A DNA stretch of 7,829 nucleotides from an uncultured Oscillospiraceae bacterium (GTDB lineage: Bacteria > Bacillota > Clostridia > Oscillospirales > Ruminococcaceae). The notes under the pieces were generated by a model, which was given only the letters and a program-made list of their open reading frames with translations, searched no databases and was not told the origin of the DNA. Location of the stretch: contig CAJUMS010000062.1 of the NCBI GenBank assembly GCA_910587465.1, forward strand, positions 8,176-16,004. The letters run 5' to 3'. Within the stretch, counting starts at the first letter, position 1. Each line of letters begins with the position of its first letter. This document shows positions 1 through 6,375 of this stretch, piece after piece. The translations under genes and the position numbers were made by a program.

Positions 1-3
1 TGA

Positions 4-37
4 GTGACTGGAGTTCAGACGTGTGCTCTTCCGATCT
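4..37 (+). other. Illumina TruSeq adapter sequence (artefact)
   Basis: These 34 bases match the Illumina TruSeq read-2 (multiplexing) adapter, from GTGACTGGAGTTCAG to GCTCTTCCGATCT, as known from memory. The three bases before it may be the tail of an index. It is library material left on the contig end, not genome sequence. Genomic sequence starts at about position 38. Any reading frame that starts or runs inside it is meaningless, and the gene entering from the right (nrdG) is cut here. Confidence 0.97.
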
Positions 38-56
38 TTATGTTATGGTAACGCAT
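38..56 (-). CDS. nrdG: Anaerobic ribonucleotide reductase activating protein NrdG, N-terminal fragment only
   Basis: Only the first six codons are genomic. They run down from an ATG at 56-54 and read M-R-Y-H-N-I; the next codon begins with A before the adapter starts. NrdG proteins of Firmicutes commonly start M-x-Y-H-N-I-T, so the match is strong for its length. A near-perfect ribosome binding site (GGAGGAG, about 5 nt spacing) lies in the 12 nt between this ATG and the stop of the preceding gene, which shows that translation really starts here. NrdG is the radical-SAM iron-sulfur enzyme that installs the glycyl radical on NrdD, and nrdD lies just upstream in the same direction. The radical-SAM cysteine motif would be beyond the contig end and cannot be checked. 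The identification rests on the N-terminus, the ribosome binding site and the context. Confidence 0.75.
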
Positions 57-68
57 GATCTCCTCCGT

Positions 69-683
69 TTATTTATGATCTGTTATCGTTTCAACGATAG
101 GCTCAGGCACACGAACGGCGTCGTTTTTCCAAAGTATCGACGCCATAAGCATTGCGCAGGAAAAGTGCTGAAACGCACTCAGCGCGGACAAAAACAGCAC
201 GGGCTCCGCATATCTGAACAATGTCGGCAGCATTACCGCAAGATAGACCGCGCCGCAAACGACAAACGGTATAACGGCGGCTTTTCGTGAGCGTATATTT
301 CCCGTTTGCGCGAGGATAAACACCAGTGCGCAGACGGCGGCGGAATTAAATGAGATGGTCCCTGCGCCGCCGAATATAATATTCTGCCAAATCTGAAGCA
401 GCAGCGAACATAGCCAGCCGCCGCTCAGAACCCATAAATTTTTTCGCGCCAGAAGCATACCCAGAACCTGTAATACGCATGACAAAAAATACAGAATATC
501 GTTGATAAGTAAAAAGACGAAAAATCCGTGTGTTTCTCCGACAATATTTCCGAAAAACGGAATATGGTTGTCAAAATAAAACACGTTCATCAACGCAAGC
601 GCTGTGAATTGCAGTATCATACAAACCACAGCCGCAGCGTACAGCCGTGAGCCTTTGGGGATTATGTATGCCTTTTCTTTCAT
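69..683 (-). CDS. Hypothetical six-helix integral membrane protein between nrdD and nrdG
   Basis: I do not recognise the family. The 204-residue product has six hydrophobic segments, at about residues 14-36, 53-79, 83-104, 110-127, 134-155 and 161-185. It has a short basic N-terminus (M-K-E-K) and a polar C-terminal tail of about 19 residues. No enzyme motif, metal site or signal peptidase site is evident. Several cysteines lie inside helices (near 21, 69, 92, 118, 143 and 176). I chose the ATG at 683 because AGGAG lies 7 nt upstream. An earlier in-frame ATG at 698, which overlaps the nrdD stop as TAATG, would add five residues and has a weaker site. The gene follows nrdD directly and is 12 nt from nrdG, so it is almost certainly in their operon and probably translationally coupled. 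A link to anaerobic dNTP synthesis is inferred from position alone. Confidence 0.8.
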   Translation of the reverse strand: MKEKAYIIPKGSRLYAAAVVCMILQFTALALMNVFYFDNHIPFFGNIVGETHGFFVFLLINDILYFLSCVLQVLGMLLARKNLWVLSGGWLCSLLLQIWQNIIFGGAGTISFNSAAVCALVFILAQTGNIRSRKAAVIPFVVCGAVYLAVMLPTLFRYAEPVLFLSALSAFQHFSCAMLMASILWKNDAVRVPEPIVETITDHK

Positions 684-697
684 CGGCGGTCTCCTCA

Positions 698-2818
698 TTA
701 CATACTCTTCCTATCGCGTATCTCCGCCATTTTCGCGGCGTTAAGGCGCGTGTCTCCCTTTACTCTTGAATAGCTCAGATAGCCGTTCATGCGGTCGATC
801 TTCGTTAAATTGGTGCTGCCGCACTTGGGGCATACGTCCATTTCGAGCTGCTGATGACCGCAGTCGTCGCAGTATGCGAGCGAGAGATTAACGCCCTCAT
901 AGAAGCCCTTTTGCATAGCGCGGCGCACAAGGCTCTTTACAGCGCCCTTGTTGTAGTCGACGGGATAGCGGACATACTGTATCTTACCGCCGTTGAACAG
1001 GTTCCAGAAACGTTCCTCCTTGTTCTGCTTCTCGATAGGCGTGATGTCCTCGCGGACGCAGCAGTGAAATGAATTGGAAACATACTCGAAATCGGAAACG
1101 TTCTCAATAATACCGTACTTCTTGCGGAACTGTTGAATCTGCAAGCCGCAGAGGTTCTCGGCGGGAGTACCGTAGATAGCGTAGAGATGACCGTCCTCAC
1201 GTTTGAATTTCTGAATTCGGTCATTGATGAACTCCATTGTTTTCAGCGCGAACTCGCCGCCGTCCGCAATGGATTTCTTGGACGCTAATTCCTCAAGCTC
1301 GTTGAGCGCGGTTATGCCGAAGCTCGCGGTCGCCGCCTTGAGCAAGGGCTTTATCTTATCGTGAATGCCGAGATGACCGCCGAGGAAACCGCCCTCGCAG
1401 TAAGCCAGGGGGTTTGTCGAGGCTTTCATCTCGCCGAGATAGTCATAAGTGCGTTGGTGGATACGTCTGATAAGGTTCAGATAGTAGTCGAGGACTTCAA
1501 AGAAATCCTTGCTCTCCTGCTGCGCCTTGGCGTAGATCATCGGCAAATGGAGCGATACCGCGCCTATGTTAAATCTGCCGACGAATATCGGCTTATCGTT
1601 ATCGTCCGCGGGGTCCATACCGCCGCGCTCGTACCATGGTGACAGGAACGCTCTGCACCCCATCGGGCTGATTATCCTGCCGTATTTCTTGTACATATCC
1701 GCGACATAGCCGTCGCCCGTAAGCGAGAGCCAGTCGGGGTACATCGCCTTCTGCGAGCAAGCGATACCCGCCTCGAACACATCCTCAAGCTCGCAGCCGG
1801 GACCGTGGAGGTTCTCGTCGTACAGGAACACGATCTTCGGGAACAGAACGGGCTTTTTGCAGGACTTCTTCCCTTGCCCGTTCATGCGGACTTGCAGCAT
1901 GGTAATACTTGCCATTTTCGCAAATTTTCCCGTACCCGTGCCCGCGGTCATCGTGATAAAAGGGTAGTCGCCGCGGCTTGACGATACCGAATTGAACTTG
2001 TACTCCCACCCCTGAAAGCCCTGTTCAAAGTCAACTTTAACGTCGTTCATAGCCTCGCGGTCTGCTGCCTCCTCGGACAAACCGAGACTGATATAGCGGT
2101 CATACTGTTTTTTGTAAGTCTTTTCGGCATACGGCTCGAGCAGGATATCCACGCTCGCGACTGTAAAGCCGCCGTACTGCTGAGACGCCGCCGCCAAGGT
2201 CACGTCACCGATAACGTCAAACGCGACCGCGAGAGTTTTCGGCTCGTTATACCAGAGGTTGCCCATTTCAAAGCCGCCCTCCATAACCGACTTCATATCA
2301 AACAGGCAGCAGTTCATGGTATCGCGGCGCGCACTCATATCGTGAACATATATGTAACCGTCGCGGCAAGCCTGAAGCTCCTCCGCGGTCATAAAGAATT
2401 TCTTGTACAGCTCTTTGTTCAGCTCATTGAGAATAAGCGAACGTTTGGTCGAGACAAGCGCCGAATCGGAGTTTGAGTTCTCCTTATCGCCGATATACAT
2501 TATAGACTGCGACTTTACGTAAACCTCATCGAGCATATGCACGAAATCCTGCTTGTAGTTGCGGTAGTCCTTATAGCTCTTTGCGACGGTGGGATTGGTC
2601 GCCTCGAGAGCGCCCTCGACGATATTGTGCATCTCGGCGATGGATATTTCGTCAACATTCCTTTCATATGCCTTGTCGGTAACGAACTTACATATGTAGT
2701 CAAGCTCCTCGGGCTTGAATTTATACATAACGCGCGTCGCGGATTTATTCACCGCGTCCACGACCTTCTGAACGTTAAAGTCCTCTTTGGTGTTGTCTTT
2801 TTTTATAATGCTGATCAT
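698..2818 (-). CDS. nrdD: Anaerobic (class III) ribonucleoside-triphosphate reductase
   Basis: This is the oxygen-sensitive glycyl-radical enzyme that reduces ribonucleoside triphosphates to dNTPs in the cytoplasm. The product is 706 residues, normal for NrdD. Residues 2-92 form an ATP-cone allosteric domain (I-I-K-K-D at the start, with conserved V-V-D-A-V-N). The catalytic barrel follows, with candidate active-site cysteines in N-C-C-L-F-D (170/171) and in P-M-G-C-R (388). The C-terminal zinc site has cysteines 650, 653, 663 and 666. The glycyl-radical loop R-M-N-G-Y-L puts the radical glycine at 679, 27 residues from the end. The ATG at 2818 is preferred over one at 2977: it opens directly on the ATP-cone, a GAGGG site lies 11 nt upstream, and the longer version would run through the promoter and operators. 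The gene has its own NrdR-type promoter and is followed by a membrane protein gene and nrdG. Confidence 0.97.
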   Translation of the reverse strand: MISIIKKDNTKEDFNVQKVVDAVNKSATRVMYKFKPEELDYICKFVTDKAYERNVDEISIAEMHNIVEGALEATNPTVAKSYKDYRNYKQDFVHMLDEVYVKSQSIMYIGDKENSNSDSALVSTKRSLILNELNKELYKKFFMTAEELQACRDGYIYVHDMSARRDTMNCCLFDMKSVMEGGFEMGNLWYNEPKTLAVAFDVIGDVTLAAASQQYGGFTVASVDILLEPYAEKTYKKQYDRYISLGLSEEAADREAMNDVKVDFEQGFQGWEYKFNSVSSSRGDYPFITMTAGTGTGKFAKMASITMLQVRMNGQGKKSCKKPVLFPKIVFLYDENLHGPGCELEDVFEAGIACSQKAMYPDWLSLTGDGYVADMYKKYGRIISPMGCRAFLSPWYERGGMDPADDNDKPIFVGRFNIGAVSLHLPMIYAKAQQESKDFFEVLDYYLNLIRRIHQRTYDYLGEMKASTNPLAYCEGGFLGGHLGIHDKIKPLLKAATASFGITALNELEELASKKSIADGGEFALKTMEFINDRIQKFKREDGHLYAIYGTPAENLCGLQIQQFRKKYGIIENVSDFEYVSNSFHCCVREDITPIEKQNKEERFWNLFNGGKIQYVRYPVDYNKGAVKSLVRRAMQKGFYEGVNLSLAYCDDCGHQQLEMDVCPKCGSTNLTKIDRMNGYLSYSRVKGDTRLNAAKMAEIRDRKSM

Positions 2819-2847
2819 TGATACCGTTTCCCTCTTTTTTCGATAGT

Positions 2848-2863
2848 GCACAATAAATAGTGC
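2848..2863 (-). promoter_or_regulatory. NrdR box, promoter-distal copy (downstream of the start site)
   Basis: On the minus strand this 16-mer reads GCACTATTTATTGTGC. By my count it matches 13 of 16 positions of the NrdR-box consensus acaCwAtATaTwGtgt, and its four outer base pairs on each side are perfectly inverted. It begins a few bases after the predicted transcription start of nrdD. NrdR is the zinc-ribbon/ATP-cone repressor of bacterial ribonucleotide reductase operons and binds paired boxes. No nrdR gene is in the window. Confidence 0.8.
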
Positions 2864-2872
2864 TTGTATATA

Positions 2873-2901
2873 ATTGTAACACATTTTATTGTGTCCGTCA
2901 A
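2873..2901 (-). promoter_or_regulatory. Sigma70-type promoter of nrdD
   Basis: On the minus strand the -35 hexamer is TTGACG (2901-2896) and the -10 is TACAAT (2878-2873), with an optimal 17-bp spacer. Transcription should start near 2866, giving a leader of about 48 nt before the nrdD ATG. The spacer is almost entirely filled by one NrdR-type box and the second box covers the start of the transcript, so binding should block RNA polymerase. It most likely drives nrdD, the membrane protein gene and nrdG together. Confidence 0.85.
2879..2894 (-). promoter_or_regulatory. NrdR box, copy inside the promoter spacer
   Basis: On the minus strand this reads ACACAATAAAATGTGT, by my count matching 14 of 16 positions of the NrdR-box consensus, with perfectly inverted ACAC/GTGT ends. 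It fills 16 of the 17 bp between the -35 and -10 of the nrdD promoter. It starts 31 bp from the other box with 15 bp between them, about three helical turns. This is the spacing known for NrdR box pairs, so both dimers would sit on the same DNA face. Confidence 0.85.
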
Positions 2902-3125
2902 TAGCTTTTTCGGTCAATTTTATTTTCGTTGTTTTGTACAAATCGGAGGATTTTTTTATGTTTTGTCCGTGTATCAAGGGAAGTAATTATGTTTTTTTAT
3001 TTTTCGCAGCACTTGGCATAATTTTCTGTTGGATTGATTTCTATTTATTACTTTTTGTTTTTTGTGTAACAGCACCGGAAAACAAAATTAACTCACATTC
3101 AGAAAAAAACAACCCCGCAGCAATG
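2902..3125. other. A+T-rich intergenic region between recQ and nrdD
   Basis: About 220 bases lie between the recQ stop and the nrdD -35 element. The region is markedly A+T-rich, with several A or T runs of seven. I see no convincing gene, RNA or riboswitch fold. On the plus strand a GGAGG at 2945-2949 sits 8 nt before an ATG at 2958, but the frame it opens runs on antisense to recQ and does not look like a gene. Bases near 3103-3133 may be a weak recQ terminator. Confidence 0.6.
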
Positions 3126-3133
3126 TCACGGTT
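3103..3133 (-). terminator. Possible weak terminator after recQ
   Basis: Around the recQ stop codon the minus strand carries AACC and GGTT (3133-3130 and 3114-3111), able to form a short, imperfect stem, followed after one base by seven T residues (3109-3103). The stem is weak and its loop is large, so this is only a candidate. Some separation of recQ from nrdD transcription is expected because nrdD has its own promoter. Confidence 0.3.
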
Positions 3134-4931
3134 TATTCCCCACATACTCATTGATAACCGCAAGAAACCTCCTGCCGTACCGCTCGGCTTTCATTGTGCC
3201 TATGCCCGATATCTCCAGCAGCTCGTCGTGGGTTTTGGGGAGACGCGCACACATATTCCACAGCACTGCATCCGAGAACACGACATACGGCGGCACCCCC
3301 AGCGATGTGGCGAGCTTTTTTCTCAGCGCCCGCAGCTCCTCGAACAGCTCCGGATTTTGATGCTCTCCGTCCGCCTTTTGAAAATGCGGCTTGCGCTCGT
3401 TCTCTTTCGGCAGGCGCATAGTGAGCGCTCTTCCCGATTTTATGAACTCGTCTGCTTTCGGGGTCAGCACGCACACCGAGTACTCACCGCACACCTCGAA
3501 ATAGCCCTCGCCCTCGAGAAAGCCTATTATATCACGAACTTTAGTCCGCGGTACATCGTTCATTATACCATATGTGGACAAAGCGTCGTAGCCCTCCTCG
3601 ATTATGCGCTTGTCACGGCTGCCGGTGAGAATTTGACTTATCAGAGCCTTTCCGACCGCTCTTCCCCGCTGCTTGAGCCGAAAAATGCAGGACAATATCT
3701 TCTGTGCGTCGACTGTGATGTCGACCGTTTCGAAGTCGCCGTTGCAGTTGCTGCAATTGCCGCACGAGTTCTCTGCCTTTTCACCGAAATACCGTAATAT
3801 AAAAGCGCGCAGACAGTTGCTTGTCCCGACGTAGCCCTGCATTTTGCGCAGACGTATCCTGTCGCGCTTTTCAAGCTCCTCGTCCGACCTCGGACTGTTC
3901 TTTATCATGAATTCCGCAAGCGCAACGTCCTCGTAGCCGTACAGCAGTATGCACCGAGCGTCGCCGCCGTCGCGCCCCGCTCTGCCCGCCTCCTGATAGT
4001 AGCTCTCGATATCCTTAGGCATATTGTAGTGAACGACAAGCGACACATTGGACTTGTCAATACCCATTCCGAACGCGTTTGTCGCGACCATTACGTCTAT
4101 CCTGTCGTACAGGAAATCGTCCTGCGCGGCGCGGCGCTGCTCCGCGGAAAATCCCGCGTGATACTGCCCCGCGTTGAACCCGTTCCTTTTCAGCATAGCG
4201 CAGACGGTCTCGACGTTTTTCCGCGTGGCACAATATATGATAGTACTCCCGGAAGTGCCGCCGTTAAGGATTTTCAGCAGCTCGCTATCCTTGTCGGCGG
4301 GCTTGCGGACCTCAAAACAGAGATTGGGGCGGTCAAAACCCGTCGTTATCGAAAACGGGTCGTGAAGCTCAAGAATATCCACGATATCGCGCTTGACCAT
4401 ATCGGTTGCGGTCGCGGTGAACGCGGCGGTTATAGGGCGCGTTTTCAGCGATTTCACAAACCCCGAGATGTTAAGATAGCTCGGACGGAAATCCTGTCCC
4501 CACTGCGATACGCAATGCGCCTCGTCGACGGCTACGAGCGGTATCGTAAGCAACGAGCACAACCGCAGAAAGCCCTCCGTTTCAAGACGCTCGGGCGCGA
4601 CATACAGTAGCTTGTACTCCCCCGCGGCGGCTCTGCGGTAAACCTCGTAAGAGCTTGCGCTGTCCTGCATACTGTTGATACACGCGGCGTTTATGCCGTT
4701 CTGGACGAGCGCGTCCACCTGATCGCGCATTAACGAGATAAGCGGCGAAATCACGATAACAGTGCCGTCAAGGAGTATTGCGGGTATCTGATAGCACATA
4801 GACTTCCCCGCTCCCGTCGGCATAACGCCCAACACGTCCCGACCCTCGAGAATGCTGTCGATAAGCTGCTCCTGACCGTTTCGGAACGAGCTGTGACCAA
4901 AATATTGCCTCAAAACCTCTAATTTTGTCAT
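3126..4931 (-). CDS. recQ: ATP-dependent DNA helicase RecQ
   Basis: This is a 3'-to-5' superfamily 2 helicase for recombination and replication-fork repair. The 601-residue product has the full RecQ layout. Walker A M-P-T-G-A-G-K-S is at 37-44, the DEAH box at 136-139 runs straight into the aromatic-rich loop (C-V-S-Q-W-G-Q-D-F-R-P), and T-A-T-A-T is at 172-176. Motif V/VI with Q-E-A-G-R-A-G-R-D-G is at 313-322. The zinc-binding cysteines are 373, 390, 393 and 396, a winged-helix region spans roughly 405-505, and an HRDC domain lies at about 527-601. The ATG at 4931 has AAGGTG 6 nt upstream and opens on the normal RecQ N-terminus (T-K-L-E-V-L-R-Q-Y-F-G). An upstream ATG at 4997 would translate through the leader hairpin and is less likely. 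It lies 92 nt after the SUFU gene, so it may be a later member of that transcript. Confidence 0.97.
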   Translation of the reverse strand: MTKLEVLRQYFGHSSFRNGQEQLIDSILEGRDVLGVMPTGAGKSMCYQIPAILLDGTVIVISPLISLMRDQVDALVQNGINAACINSMQDSASSYEVYRRAAAGEYKLLYVAPERLETEGFLRLCSLLTIPLVAVDEAHCVSQWGQDFRPSYLNISGFVKSLKTRPITAAFTATATDMVKRDIVDILELHDPFSITTGFDRPNLCFEVRKPADKDSELLKILNGGTSGSTIIYCATRKNVETVCAMLKRNGFNAGQYHAGFSAEQRRAAQDDFLYDRIDVMVATNAFGMGIDKSNVSLVVHYNMPKDIESYYQEAGRAGRDGGDARCILLYGYEDVALAEFMIKNSPRSDEELEKRDRIRLRKMQGYVGTSNCLRAFILRYFGEKAENSCGNCSNCNGDFETVDITVDAQKILSCIFRLKQRGRAVGKALISQILTGSRDKRIIEEGYDALSTYGIMNDVPRTKVRDIIGFLEGEGYFEVCGEYSVCVLTPKADEFIKSGRALTMRLPKENERKPHFQKADGEHQNPELFEELRALRKKLATSLGVPPYVVFSDAVLWNMCARLPKTHDELLEISGIGTMKAERYGRRFLAVINEYVGNKP

Positions 4932-4954
4932 GAAGTTCACCTTTACAAAAGAAC

Positions 4955-4970
4955 AGGGGCAAGCGCCCCC
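4955..4970 (-). terminator. GC-rich hairpin in the recQ leader; weak terminator or attenuator
   Basis: On the minus strand GGGGGC and GCCCCT pair around a GCTT loop (five G-C pairs plus a G-U), followed by the T-rich stretch GTTCTTTTG. It sits between the SUFU gene and recQ and ends about 23 nt before the recQ ATG. It could partly terminate transcription from the upstream operon. The T-tract is interrupted, so a leader structure without termination is equally possible. Confidence 0.4.
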
Positions 4971-5023
4971 AAAATGTTTAATTATCCGCAATTCCACTTA
5001 TACAGCACGTTTAAAAACACCTC

Positions 5024-5689
5024 TTAATATAAGCTTTTGCGACTATAATCGGTCATATCGCCAATCTTTTCAAACAACTCGCGGACGGTCGTTTCCTTGC
5101 TTTGTATCTTCAAAAGCTCCGCGTCGGTCGCTCCGATAAATTCCACAAAATCAACGTGACCGTTGGGAGTGTCAATGCCTCGTACAAGCGTATCGGGTAC
5201 GGTGATAAAGCCTGTCAGCGCGGACATTTGGCGCACGTCGATGCCGTTCTTCTGCCCCGTGTATATCCACTCCCACGCGTTGAACAGCTCGCCGTTGTTA
5301 AACGTTATCTTCGCCAGGTTTTGAAAATTTCCGCAAACGCAGCGTATTTCGGCTTCCTCGTCCTCGCAGCAGTCCTTTTTGAGCCGCATTGTGAACTCCA
5401 TTCCGAAACCGCTCCACTTGGGGTCGTCCGATTCCTTTTCGTAAAGCTCCGAAAGCCCGTAGGTGACAAAATGCCAGCAGTCGCCGCCGTCGTAAACGCT
5501 GATGCCGTCGAGCGGGTCGGGACCGCCCAGTCGCCACGGAATTAGCGTTCCGAAGTGTTTCCGCTCCTCCTGCCCGGGGTAGACCCTTAAGAACGCCTCA
5601 TCTATCGCTCCCCAGCCGTCCATAACGACCTCTTCATCCGCTCCGTCATTCTTATCATTGTTCTTCTTGATCTTATCAAATAATCCCAT
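5024..5689 (-). CDS. Suppressor of Fused (SUFU) domain protein
   Basis: The 221-residue product carries a bacterial SUFU-like domain at about residues 25-195. Visible family hallmarks are W-G-A-I-D near 26-30, then H-F-G-T-L-I-P-W-R-L-G-G-P-D-P-L-D-G-I at 45-63, with aromatic and acidic residues after it (G-D-C-W-H-F-V-T-Y-G-L-S-E-L-Y). The N-terminus M-G-L-F-D-K-I-K-K is short and amphipathic, followed by an acidic/lysine linker. There is no signal peptide or membrane helix, so it should be cytoplasmic. Bacterial SUFU proteins have been proposed as immunity proteins of polymorphic toxin systems, but no toxin gene is visible here and the actual role is unknown. The ATG at 5689 is chosen because GGAGGA ends 3 nt before it; an upstream ATG at 5719 has no such site. 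It follows upp by 41 nt in the same direction. Confidence 0.85.
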   Translation of the reverse strand: MGLFDKIKKNNDKNDGADEEVVMDGWGAIDEAFLRVYPGQEERKHFGTLIPWRLGGPDPLDGISVYDGGDCWHFVTYGLSELYEKESDDPKWSGFGMEFTMRLKKDCCEDEEAEIRCVCGNFQNLAKITFNNGELFNAWEWIYTGQKNGIDVRQMSALTGFITVPDTLVRGIDTPNGHVDFVEFIGATDAELLKIQSKETTVRELFEKIGDMTDYSRKSLY

Positions 5690-5730
5690 AGATCCTCCAA
5701 CAGCCGAGCAATAACGCAAAGGGCTGATCG

Positions 5731-6375
5731 TTACCTTGTACCGAAAAGTCTGTCTCCGCCATCGCCGATACCGGGGATAATATACAGATCCTCGTTAAGC
5801 CCGTCGTCAATAGCGCCGCAGATTATCTCAACCTCGGGGTGCGCCTCGTGGAGCGCCTTGATACCCTCGGGGCAGGTGAGCACGCACATAAACTTGATGT
5901 TCTTCGCACCAGCGTTCTTGACGATATCAACCGTCTTGACCGCCGAAACGCCCGTCGCGAGCATAAGATCGAGAATAATTACTTCACGGTTCGCGATATC
6001 GAACGGCAGCTTGCAGTAATACTCCGCAGCGGTGTTACCGTTAAGCTTGTCGCGGTAAATTCCCACATGACCGACCTTCGCGGTAGGCACGAGCGCCAGA
6101 GCGCCGTCCACCATTCCAAGACCCGCGCGCATTATCGGTACGAACGCCAGTTTGCGCCCGCTGATGATTTTAGAGTTCGCCAGCTCGCCGAGCGGGGTCT
6201 GTATCTGAACGTCCTTGAGCGGCAGATCGCGCGTCGCCTCGTAGCACATGAACATGGATATCTCGTGAACCAGTTCGCGGAAGTCCTTTGATCCCGTATT
6301 CTTATCGCGTATCAGCGACACCTTATGCTGCACGAGCGGGTGATCGCATACAATTACATTGTCAAATTTTCCCAT
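5731..6375 (-). CDS. upp: Uracil phosphoribosyltransferase
   Basis: Upp makes UMP from uracil and PRPP in the cytoplasmic pyrimidine salvage pathway. The 214-residue product is slightly longer than the usual 208-209 and aligns end to end with the family by eye. It has the P-I-M-R-A-G-L-G-M motif at 80-88, the PRPP loop around 135-145 and the uracil-binding P-G-I-G-D-G-G-D-R-L-F-G-T at 201-213. The PRPP loop reads L-D-L-M-L-A-T-G-V-S where most homologues have V-D-P-M-L-A-T-G-G-S, so proline 137 and the second glycine (143) are replaced. The ATG directly abuts the rpiB stop with no base between. Its ribosome binding site GGAGG, 8 nt upstream, lies inside the end of rpiB, so the two genes are translationally coupled. 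Confidence 0.96.
   Translation of the reverse strand: MGKFDNVIVCDHPLVQHKVSLIRDKNTGSKDFRELVHEISMFMCYEATRDLPLKDVQIQTPLGELANSKIISGRKLAFVPIMRAGLGMVDGALALVPTAKVGHVGIYRDKLNGNTAAEYYCKLPFDIANREVIILDLMLATGVSAVKTVDIVKNAGAKNIKFMCVLTCPEGIKALHEAHPEVEIICGAIDDGLNEDLYIIPGIGDGGDRLFGTR

Noticed and set aside
21..290. Plus-strand frame of about 89 codons at the left edge
   Set aside because: It starts inside the sequencing adapter and runs antisense to the membrane protein gene.
2819..2977. Longer nrdD starting at 2977
   Set aside because: The extra 53 residues would translate through the -35/-10 elements and both NrdR-type boxes and have no NrdD similarity. The ATP-cone begins right after the ATG at 2818.
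2958..3797. Plus-strand frame with a good GGAGG site 8 nt before its ATG and a very hydrophobic N-terminus
   Set aside because: Most of it is antisense to recQ, where its sequence reads like a random shadow. The hydrophobic part merely reflects T-rich DNA, and no plus-strand promoter was seen. The ribosome-binding-site match is probably chance.
4029..4610. Plus-strand frame of about 193 codons within recQ
   Set aside because: It is opposite the conserved helicase motifs of recQ. The open frame is a by-product of recQ codon usage.
5102..5545. Plus-strand frame of about 147 codons
   Set aside because: It is antisense to the SUFU gene, with no ribosome binding site or recognisable domain; the SUFU frame explains the region.
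5701..5726. Short inverted repeat (CAGCC/GGCTG) between upp and the SUFU gene
   Set aside because: It has five pairs around a 16-base loop and is followed by the SUFU ribosome binding site rather than a T-tract, so it is not a credible terminator.
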